This document shows, piece after piece, positions 24,525 to 31,184 of a stretch of DNA of 34,717 bases. The first letter of the stretch is position 1. Every line of letters begins with the position of its first letter. Both the position numbers and the translations under genes were made by a program. The stretch is from positions 1-34,717 of the forward strand of contig NZ_RAWM01000094.1 of NCBI RefSeq assembly GCF_003668875.1, given 5' to 3'. A model generated the notes under the pieces. The model saw nothing but the letters and a program-made list of their open reading frames with translations. It did no database searches and was not told where the DNA came from. Origin of the DNA: Corallococcus interemptor (lineage in GTDB: Bacteria; Myxococcota; Myxococcia; Myxococcales; Myxococcaceae).

Positions 24525-25586
24525 ATGGTCTTGCCCGGCAAGGGAATGGGTTGGAAGGAGTTCTTCAAGTCCCTCAAGGACGAGTGGGGACGCGACAAGG
24601 TAGGCAACGTCGCGAACGCGCTGACGTTCTCGGCCATCCTGGCGCTGTTCCCGTTCCTGCTGTTCCTCGTGTCGCTGGCCGGTGTGCTGATTGATCCGCA
24701 TCAGGCGCAGCAGCTCATCCAGGAGATGTCGAAGGTCGCGCCCCAGGAGGTGACGAAGATCCTGGGCGAGCGGCTGGAGGCGCTGGCGAACAGCAACCCG
24801 GTGGGGCTGCTGACCATCGGTGGCGTGGGCGCCATCTGGGCGGCGTCGGGTGGCGTGGTGGCGCTGATGGAAGCGCTCAACACGGTGTACGGCGTGGAGG
24901 AGAAGCGCCCGTTCTGGAAGATGCGAGGCATCGCGCTGCTGACGACGCTGGGGACGGCGGTGACGGTGGTGCTCGCGGCCATCGTCGCCATCGTCACACC
25001 GGCGGTGGCGGACAAGCTGGGCGAGCCGCTGTCGAGCATCGTCCTGTGGCTGCGCATGCCGGTCGCCGGCATCCTGATGATGATGCTGCTGGCGGTGCTG
25101 TACTACGTGCTGCCGGACGTGAAGCAGAAGTTCAAGTTCATCACGCCGGGTTCGATTGTGAGCGTGGTCATCTGGGTGCTCGCCTCGTGGGGCTTCTCGA
25201 AGTACGTGGCGAACTTCGGCTCGTATGACGTGAACTACGGCGCCATCGGCGGTGTCATCGTGCTGCTGCTGTGGATGCAGATCTCCTGCATGGTCGTGCT
25301 GCTGGGCGCGGAGATCAACGGCATCCTCGAGCACAAGTCGCCGGACGGGAAGGCGCCGGGCGCGCGGGATCCGGACGCGCCGGGACCGAACGTGACGAAG
25401 ACGGAGGCGGAGGAGCGGGGCGCGAACCTGCCCGGCGCCACGGACTTCCGTCCGGTTCCGCCGCAGCCGCGGTACGAGAGCCGCCCGGTGGCGCTGGGCA
25501 AGACGCCGCTGGCCGCCGCCGCGAAGTGGGCCGCGGGCGTGGGCCTGGGCGTGTTCCTGATGCGCCGCAAGTCCGCCGCGCGGTAG
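24525..25586 (+). CDS. YihY/virulence factor BrkB family membrane protein
   Basis: A 353-residue inner-membrane protein with about six helices. The N-terminal SLKDEWGRDKVGNVANALTFSAILALFPFL is the family start (amphipathic helix, then the first membrane span), and WAASGGVVALMEALNTVYGVEEKRPFW, FITPGSIVSVVIWVLAS and NYGAIGGVIVLLLWMQISC are strong family blocks. The last 100 residues are a charged, Pro-rich cytoplasmic tail ending in a weak hydrophobic stretch and MRRKSAAR. ATG 24525 is preceded by GAGGAGGAG. Members were once annotated as ribonuclease BN in error; the real function is not known to me, and a transporter or lipid-related role has been suggested. Confidence 0.92.
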   Translation: MVLPGKGMGWKEFFKSLKDEWGRDKVGNVANALTFSAILALFPFLLFLVSLAGVLIDPHQAQQLIQEMSKVAPQEVTKILGERLEALANSNPVGLLTIGGVGAIWAASGGVVALMEALNTVYGVEEKRPFWKMRGIALLTTLGTAVTVVLAAIVAIVTPAVADKLGEPLSSIVLWLRMPVAGILMMMLLAVLYYVLPDVKQKFKFITPGSIVSVVIWVLASWGFSKYVANFGSYDVNYGAIGGVIVLLLWMQISCMVVLLGAEINGILEHKSPDGKAPGARDPDAPGPNVTKTEAEERGANLPGATDFRPVPPQPRYESRPVALGKTPLAAAAKWAAGVGLGVFLMRRKSAAR

Positions 25587-25603
25587 GCCCTTCCGGTGTC
25601 CAA

Positions 25604-25645
25604 CGGCGGGCGGTCCTCGAAAAGGGGGCCGCCCGTCGTCGTTTT
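25604..25645 (+). terminator. intrinsic terminator after the BrkB-family gene
   Basis: A 12-bp stem (25607-25618 with 25624-25635, two G-U pairs) closes a GAAAA loop. A short spacer and four T (25642-25645) follow. It separates this gene from the convergent haem lipoprotein gene, whose stop codon overlaps the T-run. Confidence 0.7.
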
Positions 25646-26127
25646 CAGGGCAGGGGCGACGTGACGAAGTCCTTCCCGTCCGAGTGACAGCCGTGACAGG
25701 TGGAGTGCGCGCGGCCGTAATAGTTCCGGGTGTAGTCCGGGCCGAAGCCCTCGTAGAAGATCCAGGTGTCCTTGCCGGGCCCTTCCGCGACCTTCACGTC
25801 CAGCGCGTGGCCCCGGAGCGTCTTCCCATCGTCCTCGAAGAGCTCCTTCACCAGGATGCTGCCCACCGGGTGCGTGGCGTTGCCGTCGCGCAGGGACCGC
25901 GCGACGACGTCGTTGAAGAACACGCGGACCTTGCTGCCGTGCGGAGCGCGCGTCTCGTGGACCGAGGGCTCCGCGAGCCAGGAGGTGTACTGGCCCGAGC
26001 GGACGAAGGCGGTGATGCCGTTCTCGGACGTGTCGATGCCCTGGATGACGCCGAGCCCCTCGTCCACGGAGGAGGAGGGACCACAGGCGGCGGACAGGAC
26101 CAGGAGCAGCAGCGGGAGGGCGCGCAT
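25645..26127 (-). CDS. cytochrome P460-like haem lipoprotein
   Basis: A 160-residue protein with a signal peptide ending in the lipobox LSAAC (C15). The mature part has one haem c attachment site CHGCH (144-148) close to the C-terminus, with TWIFYEGFGPDYTRNYYGRAHST before it and HPVGSILVKELFEDDGK (86-102) in the middle. A single C-terminal CxxCH with an HPVGSILVKE-like strand is the pattern of cytochrome P460 and related proteins. It is likely held at the membrane, facing the periplasm or outside. Classical P460 acts on hydroxylamine; whether this one is an enzyme or an electron carrier is unknown. It lies 48 bp downstream of the Cys-rich lipoprotein gene. Confidence 0.78.
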   Translation of the reverse strand: MRALPLLLLVLSAACGPSSSVDEGLGVIQGIDTSENGITAFVRSGQYTSWLAEPSVHETRAPHGSKVRVFFNDVVARSLRDGNATHPVGSILVKELFEDDGKTLRGHALDVKVAEGPGKDTWIFYEGFGPDYTRNYYGRAHSTCHGCHSDGKDFVTSPLP

Positions 26128-26175
26128 GGCCAGGACTACGCCGCGGGCGCCGGGACGGTTACAGCGGGGCCCGGC

Positions 26176-26796
26176 TCACTGGGGTGCGTAGTTGTGGCTC
26201 AGGTCGAAGACCAGCGTCTTCACGATGGGCGGGATGGAGATTTCGATGCGGCCCAGGTTCAGGTCCGCGCGGGTGACCTGGTAGGAGATGCCGCCGAACT
26301 CGTCATCCGGGGCGAAGCCGTCGTTGTCGAAGATAGAGATTTCAAGCGGGTAGCGCAGCAGGTTGGAGGTGATGACCTGGCAGCCGCCGGTGCGCCATTC
26401 GGGATCCCAGGTCTCGGCCTCCTCGGTGCGGGTGCGCTCGCGAGCGGAGGGGCAGTTCATCTCCACGACGACGTCCGGAGGGGAGCCGTCGGAATCCCAG
26501 TCCTCGCCCGTGTCCGGGTCGACGTCCGCGATGACGGCAAACCGGGGCTGCACGTACGTGCGCATCACGCCCACGTAGCAGGTGAGCTGGTCGAGCCGGC
26601 AGACACTGCCTTCCGCGCACGTTTCACAGAGGCCTCCATTGGGACCGCATTCCGAGTCGCTGCGGTAGCCGATGCACTCGTTGAGCGCGTTGCAGCATCC
26701 GTCCGCGCAGTTCTCCGAGGTGCAGTCGTAGGGGCCGCACGCCGGGAGCCACAGCGCGCAGAGGAGGACGAACAGCCAACAACCGAGGTTTTTCAT
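26176..26796 (-). CDS. Cys-rich lipoprotein of unknown function
   Basis: A 206-residue protein with a long hydrophobic signal peptide and lipobox LPAC (C20). Residues 20-75 are Cys-rich (PYDCTSENCADGCCNALNEC; ETCAEGSVC), probably a small disulfide-bonded domain. The rest (about 78-206) has VIADVDPDTGEDWDSDGSPPDVVV, a single Cys pair, and PLEISIFDNDGFAPDDEFGG, a pattern of acidic loops between beta strands that recalls C2-like calcium-binding folds. Myxobacteria have many lipoproteins of this layout, mostly uncharacterised. Exported and lipid-anchored; no function can be assigned. Confidence 0.8.
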   Translation of the reverse strand: MKNLGCWLFVLLCALWLPACGPYDCTSENCADGCCNALNECIGYRSDSECGPNGGLCETCAEGSVCRLDQLTCYVGVMRTYVQPRFAVIADVDPDTGEDWDSDGSPPDVVVEMNCPSARERTRTEEAETWDPEWRTGGCQVITSNLLRYPLEISIFDNDGFAPDDEFGGISYQVTRADLNLGRIEISIPPIVKTLVFDLSHNYAPQ

Positions 26797-26829
26797 GAGC
26801 GCCGTGAACGCTAACCCGCCTTCGGCCCG

Positions 26830-27327
26830 TCAGTCCCGGGCCTTGCGGGCGACGGCCTTCTCGTAGGCGGCCTGAAGCTCCCGGAACACCGAGCGGGAAG
26901 GGCGCGGCGCGTCCAGGTGCAGGTGGCGCAGCTCCACCATGAACGCGTCCCACAGGGCCGGGCCGCCCTTCTCCAGCAGCTCCGCGCGCACGGACAGCTC
27001 CTCGCTCGGCTGGGTGTGCCTGCGGCCCCAGGCGCCCATGTGCGCGAGCAGCGGCACCAGCTGGATGGACGCCTCCGTGAGGCTGTAGATGCCCTTCTGC
27101 TGGTGGTTCGGATCCGGGCGCCGGGATAGCAGCCCGGACGCGGTCAGGCGCTTCAGCCGGTCCGCGAGGATGTTGGACGCGATGCCCTCTTCGCTCCGTG
27201 AGAGCAGGTCTCCGTAGGTGCGCCGGTTCCCGAACATGACGTCGCGGATGACGATCAGGCTCCACCGGTCGCCAAGCTGTTCGAGCGTCAGGTTGATGGG
27301 GCAGCCGGAGCGTCCCGTCTGTGGCAT
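26830..27327 (-). CDS. HxlR-family winged-helix regulator
   Basis: A 165-residue MarR-related regulator. Typical features are the N-terminal CPIN (C9), LEQLGDRWSLIVIRDVMFG, RRTYGDLL, the recognition helix region GIASNILADRLKRLTASGLLSRR, and the wing YSLTEAS. Some HxlR proteins sense electrophiles through the N-terminal Cys, which is present here. The start is ATG 27327 with GGAGGA at a 7-nt distance; the frame is open further back to 27372 without a site. It is divergent from a glutathione S-transferase gene across 97 bp that hold two matching dyads, so it most likely controls that gene and itself. Confidence 0.9.
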   Translation of the reverse strand: MPQTGRSGCPINLTLEQLGDRWSLIVIRDVMFGNRRTYGDLLSRSEEGIASNILADRLKRLTASGLLSRRPDPNHQQKGIYSLTEASIQLVPLLAHMGAWGRRHTQPSEELSVRAELLEKGGPALWDAFMVELRHLHLDAPRPSRSVFRELQAAYEKAVARKARD

Positions 27328-27348
27328 GGCCGTCCTCCGGAAACGGAT

Positions 27349-27365
27349 GCTTGCAGTATGCAAGC
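27349..27365. promoter_or_regulatory. operator dyad 1 (TTGC-N5-GCAA)
   Basis: A perfect 7-bp inverted repeat, GCTTGCA-GTA-TGCAAGC. It covers a possible -35 box for the transferase gene (TTGCAG 27351-27356, 17-bp spacer, TACGGT 27374-27379), so a bound HxlR dimer would block it. It lies 22 bp from the regulator's start codon. Confidence 0.65.
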
Positions 27366-27387
27366 GGTCCAAATACGGTTCAACCCA

Positions 27388-27400
27388 TTGCGAAACGCAA
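27388..27400. promoter_or_regulatory. operator dyad 2 (TTGC-N5-GCAA)
   Basis: TTGCG-AAA-CGCAA, with the same TTGC-N5-GCAA core as dyad 1. The centres of the two dyads are 37 bp apart. It sits 24 bp upstream of the transferase start codon, near the expected transcription start. Confidence 0.55.
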
Positions 27401-27424
27401 GTGGTCGAACGGAGGGGTCCAACG

Positions 27425-28084
27425 ATGTCGCTCGCGGTCTACGGTCACTATTTCTCCTCGTACACGCAGAAGGTGCTCATCGCGCTGTATGAGAACGGCA
27501 CGCCCTTCGAGTTTCGAGGCATCGGTCCGGAGACGCCGGAGCACACCGCCGACTGGCTGCGCCGCTGGCCGATCGCCAAATTCCCGGTGCTGGTGGACGG
27601 AGACCGCAACGTCGTCGAGACGAGCATCATCATCGAGTACCTCCAGCTGAAGCATCCCGGCACGGTTCGCCTGCTGCCCGAGGATCCGCTGGCCGCGCTG
27701 GACGTGAGGTTCCTGGATCGGTTCTTCGACCTGCACGTCATGGACGCGGTCCAGCAGGCCGTGAACGGTGCGCTGACGGGAGACCCTGTGAAGCGCCAGG
27801 ACGGGATGACGCGGGCGGTGGAGAGGCTGGAGCGCGCCTACGGCTGGATTGAAGGGCAGTTGGGTGGCAGGACCTGGGCCACGGGCAACGCCTTCACGCT
27901 GGCGGACTGTGCGGCCGCACCGTCGCTGTTCTACGCGGATTGGACGCACCGGATTCCGGAGTCATGTCCCCAACTGCGCGCCTATCGCGCGAGGTTGCTC
28001 GCGCGTCCGTCCGTGGCCCGCGCGGTGGATGGGGGGCGGCCCTACCGTCCGCTCTTCCCGCTGGGCGCGCCGGACCGCGACTGA
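27425..28084 (+). CDS. glutathione S-transferase family protein
   Basis: A 219-residue cytosolic enzyme. Residues 1-82 are a thioredoxin-like domain (LAVYGHYFSSYTQKVLIALYENG; FPVLVDGDRNVVETSIIIEYL, the glutathione-binding ES/TS turn), and residues 90-205 an all-alpha domain with ATGNAFTLADCAAAPSLFYADW, the N-capping TLADC motif. It likely conjugates glutathione, or another low-molecular thiol, to electrophilic compounds. Substrate unknown. The ATG 27425 has GGAGG 8-12 nt ahead. The divergent HxlR gene and the two dyads suggest induction by an electrophile or oxidant. Confidence 0.92.
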   Translation: MSLAVYGHYFSSYTQKVLIALYENGTPFEFRGIGPETPEHTADWLRRWPIAKFPVLVDGDRNVVETSIIIEYLQLKHPGTVRLLPEDPLAALDVRFLDRFFDLHVMDAVQQAVNGALTGDPVKRQDGMTRAVERLERAYGWIEGQLGGRTWATGNAFTLADCAAAPSLFYADWTHRIPESCPQLRAYRARLLARPSVARAVDGGRPYRPLFPLGAPDRD

Positions 28085-28156
28085 GAGTGTCAACACGCGG
28101 GTGGCCAATGACACCCATGCCTGACGTGTGAAGACACATTGCGCCGAAATATTGAG

Positions 28157-28174
28157 CCCCGCAGCGAAGCGGGG
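28157..28174 (+). other. CCCCGC/GCGGGG hairpin upstream of the small lipoprotein gene
   Basis: A 6-bp perfect stem with an AGCGAA loop. No T-run follows. The hairpin fills the spacer of a possible promoter, TTGAGC (28152-28157), 17 bp, TTAGCC (28175-28180), for the gene at 28209. It could be a weak terminator of the upstream gene or chance. Confidence 0.3.
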
Positions 28175-28208
28175 TTAGCCTCGCATTGCTTCTCAACCGG
28201 GAGAGTTC

Positions 28209-28472
28209 ATGCGAGGAATTGTTTCACCGTTGATGTTCGGGCTGCTCGTGGGCTGTGGTCCCGCGCCCGTGGATGACACGGCAAGCCAGCCGGCGCCTCA
28301 GGCGGAGTCCGAAGTCAACGCCTCGGTGCTGCTCGAGTGCGATGTGTTGGACGGGATGTCCTGTCCGTCGTCTGGCGCCAACCCGCGGACGTGTATTCGC
28401 CCCGGTGGTGTGGGCCATGCTTTCTGCTATTGCGACGGGGAAGGCTACGACTACTGGCGCTGCTATTACTGA
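28209..28472 (+). CDS. small lipoprotein
   Basis: An 87-residue protein with a short signal peptide and lipobox LLVGC (C16). The mature part has about 70 residues with six Cys (LECDVLDGMSC; RTCIRPGG; FCYCDGEGYDYWRCYY), so a disulfide-rich small domain at the cell surface is likely. A GGGAGAG site precedes ATG 28209. It converges on the serine hydrolase gene with 7 bp between stops. No family recognised; signal peptide and codon use make it a real gene. Confidence 0.7.
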   Translation: MRGIVSPLMFGLLVGCGPAPVDDTASQPAPQAESEVNASVLLECDVLDGMSCPSSGANPRTCIRPGGVGHAFCYCDGEGYDYWRCYY

Positions 28473-28479
28473 GAGCGCT

Positions 28480-30095
28480 TCAAGGCCGCGGAGGCGCTGA
28501 CGCCGCGGCCAGGATGTACTGTGGCAGGAGTTCCTCACGGAACTTCCGCCACAGGGCAACGTGGTTGTAATTGCCCGCGGTGAAGAGCACGACCAGGTCC
28601 AGCTCCGGAACCACCATCACGAGTTGTCCCCCGTTCCCGCTGGCCTCGTACTGCGAATACACCCGGTCGCCGACGCGCAGCTCATGGAGCCACCACGTGT
28701 AGCCGTAGGTCCGTCCGTCCGGCATCGTGCCAGGTACTGCTCGCCGTCAGGCATCAGGTCCAGGTGATAGCCGCGCATCTGGAGGGGCGTGGCGACGTTC
28801 TGGGTGAAGAACTCGGGGATCCACGTGTGCGTGGTGTTGCGAAGCACGCCGCCCAGCAGGTTGATATTCGCGGAGCAGTACACGGCCTTGCCGCCGCCAG
28901 GAGCGCGGACCATGGGCAGGTCCAGCGTGTACTTGTACCAATCCGGGACGGAGTCCTCGAGCCGGTCCTCGTTGCCAGGGGAAGCCGCGTCGTCGTCATC
29001 ACAAGCCAGGCCCGTGGCCATGGTCATCAGGTGCGCGACGGTGAGCTTGCGCTTGCGAGCGTCCAGGTTGGAGAACTTGCCCTTGTACTCGGGAAAGAGG
29101 GACGTGACGGGTGTGTCCACGGTGAAGGGGGCACCCCGATCCAGCGCGATGCCGATGAGCAGGGACGCGTACGACTTGGAGGAGGAGCGCAGGTCGTGGG
29201 GGCGCTCCTTGTCGAAGCCCTGGAAGTACTCTTCGAGGATGAGCTTGCCGTGCCGCGCGATGAGCAGGCCCTGGATGGCGGGCGCGGGCTCTGGACTGGG
29301 TTCCTGGTCGAGGATGCGCTGCACGAGCTGCTGGAGCGGCTGGACGTCCATGCCGACGTCGGCCGGTGAGGCCGTGGCCCAGCCGTCATCCTCGGGGATG
29401 GGCTTCTGCCAGGCGTAGGGGCCTGACGCGGGCGTGCGGGAGTAGAGGCCCACAGCCTGGGACCGGTCGCGGCGGGTGAAGTCGAACGTCGTGTCGAAGG
29501 GAGGGTAGGGGAGGGACAGCCGTCCGGACTGTGCGTCGAACGTGCCTTCGAACGTCGCGTCGCCCTTGGCGGAGGTGAACCGGACCGTGCGGTCCTGGAG
29601 CTCCACGCGGAACAGCATCCGGTTGCCGAAGTTCCGCTCCGGGTTGCGGATGAAGGCCGTCACCGAACCGTCAGGCTGTTTCTGGACGACGAGGTAAATC
29701 GAGAACCGGTCCTCGAGTGGCGCCACGATGCCGCGCCAGACACCGGGCTGCACCGCGCGCAGCTCCACGGGAGTGGCGAACTTCATGCCGCTCATGAGCA
29801 CGGGCGGCTGGATCCAGTGCCCGGTGATGTTCTCCGCCAACGCCGCTCGGAGTTCGCCTCCTGGAAAGACGACGGACACCTTCCGGCCCTCGACACGTGC
29901 CGGGACGTCGAAGCCCGCGATGCGCGCGCTCCAGTTGCTTCCGGTCCGCACCAATGTCAGCTCGCCTCGGACTTGAGGCCCGAGGACGCGCTCACTGCCC
30001 CAGATGCCCACCAACGGATCCGCGGGCAGAGGGACCGCGCCGGCCTGAAGAGGAAGCAGCGCCAGCAGGAGCCCGAGGAAGCAGTGGCGGGTCAT
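28480..30095 (-). pseudogene. beta-lactamase-type serine hydrolase, frameshifted near the C-terminus
   Basis: The first part starts at ATG 30095: signal peptide (1-20), an N-terminal beta-rich domain of about 200 residues, then the hydrolase domain with catalytic S304-x-x-K307 (LRSSSKS) and the second motif YCSAN (406-410). At about 28730 the frame breaks: YHLDLMPDGEQYLA runs on into nonsense to 28617, while the true end MPDGRTYGYTWWLHE...GNGGQLVMVVPELDLVVLF continues in the next frame to TGA at 28480. One extra G would restore a 538-residue protein. Intact relatives are exported penicillin-binding-protein/class C beta-lactamase-like esterases or peptidases. As read, the third active-site motif (GNGG) is lost, so the product should be inactive. 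A sequencing error cannot be excluded. Confidence 0.85.
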
Positions 30096-30116
30096 GGTCT
30101 GCTATTCATACACGCC

Positions 30117-31184
30117 GTGAAATCCCACGTCGGCAAATACCAGCCCATCCGCCTGCTCGGCGAAGGCATCGTCGAAGACTCTCTGGCCAAGGCCGCCGGC
30201 CGGTGGGGCATCGAAAAGACGCTGGTGCTCCAGTGCCTCCGGCCGGACATGGCCGAGGACGTCGGGCTCGCGCAGATCTTCCTCGACACGGCGAAGATGG
30301 CCGCTCGGCTTACGCACCCGCACATCGTGCGGATCTTCGATTTCGGTAAGGCGGACGGCACGTACTTCCTCGCCCGGGAGCACATCGACGGACTCAGCCT
30401 GCGCAGGTTGATCAAGCACATGGCGGTCCAGCGGATGGCACTGCCGGCGACACTGTGCGCGCGCATCATCTCGCAAGCCTGCGAGGGGCTCGCTTATGCC
30501 CACGACCTCACCGACCCCAAGACGAACGAGCCGCTGGAGCTCATCCACCACTGCATCCGGCCGTACAACATCCTCCTGTCGCGCGAGGGGACGGCCAGGG
30601 TGTTGGACTTCGGCGTCGACGACTTCCGGACCCGGTGGACCCCCCAACACCATGTCCCCAACCTGAGCCAGCACGTGTACATGGCGCCCGAGGACATCAG
30701 GGGCTTGAGGGTGGACCGGCGTGCGGATGTCTACTCGCTCGGGGTGGTGCTCTACGAACTGCTCACCACGCGCAGGCCCTTTGAGGGCAAGTCCCACTGG
30801 GACGTGTTTCAAGCCGTCTTGTCCGAGCCCATGGTGCCCGTCGAGCAGCACCGCCCGGACCTGCCCGGCGCCCTGCGAGCCATCCTCGCCCGGGCGCTCG
30901 CGAAGGACCGGGACCAGCGCTACCCGGACTGCCACGCGTTCCGGAAGGACTTGGAAGACTTCATCCGCTCGGAGGGTAAGCCGGTGACACCGCGGCAGGT
31001 GGCCCGGCTCGTCCAGCAGATCACCGCGAGCGACGACCCGGAGGCCCAGGCACGGCCCCGATTGGGACGAGGCTGGAGCCTCGCGGCGGCAGTGGGCCTG
31101 GGAGTCCTGCTCGGATGTGGCGCCCTGCTTTGGAAGATGGGCACCGCGCCCGAGCCCGAGAAGGTTCGCGCTACTCCACCGTGA
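30117..31184 (+). CDS. membrane-anchored Ser/Thr pseudokinase
   Basis: A 355-residue protein, GTG start 30117, beginning right at the kinase fold (GKYQPIRLLGEG). Residues 8-285 follow the Hanks kinase pattern with HPHIVRIFDFG, D164FG, YMAPE (188-192) and DVYSLGVVLYELLTTRRPF. Three catalytic residues are missing: the VAIK lysine is Q39 (LVLQCL), the alpha-C glutamate position is T58 (FLDTA), and the HRD aspartate is C146 (HHCIRPYN, 144-151). The glycine loop is also degenerate. So it should be unable to transfer phosphate by the usual route. One membrane helix lies near the end (320-341) with only 14 residues beyond, so there is no outer sensor. A scaffold or nucleotide-sensing role is likely. 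Its 3' end overlaps the next convergent gene. Confidence 0.88.
   Translation: MKSHVGKYQPIRLLGEGIVEDSLAKAAGRWGIEKTLVLQCLRPDMAEDVGLAQIFLDTAKMAARLTHPHIVRIFDFGKADGTYFLAREHIDGLSLRRLIKHMAVQRMALPATLCARIISQACEGLAYAHDLTDPKTNEPLELIHHCIRPYNILLSREGTARVLDFGVDDFRTRWTPQHHVPNLSQHVYMAPEDIRGLRVDRRADVYSLGVVLYELLTTRRPFEGKSHWDVFQAVLSEPMVPVEQHRPDLPGALRAILARALAKDRDQRYPDCHAFRKDLEDFIRSEGKPVTPRQVARLVQQITASDDPEAQARPRLGRGWSLAAAVGLGVLLGCGALLWKMGTAPEPEKVRATPP

Noticed and set aside
22452-25334. A 960-codon open frame on the - strand
   Set aside because: Runs antisense through rmlD, rmlA, rmlC and the BrkB gene; no start site or domain.
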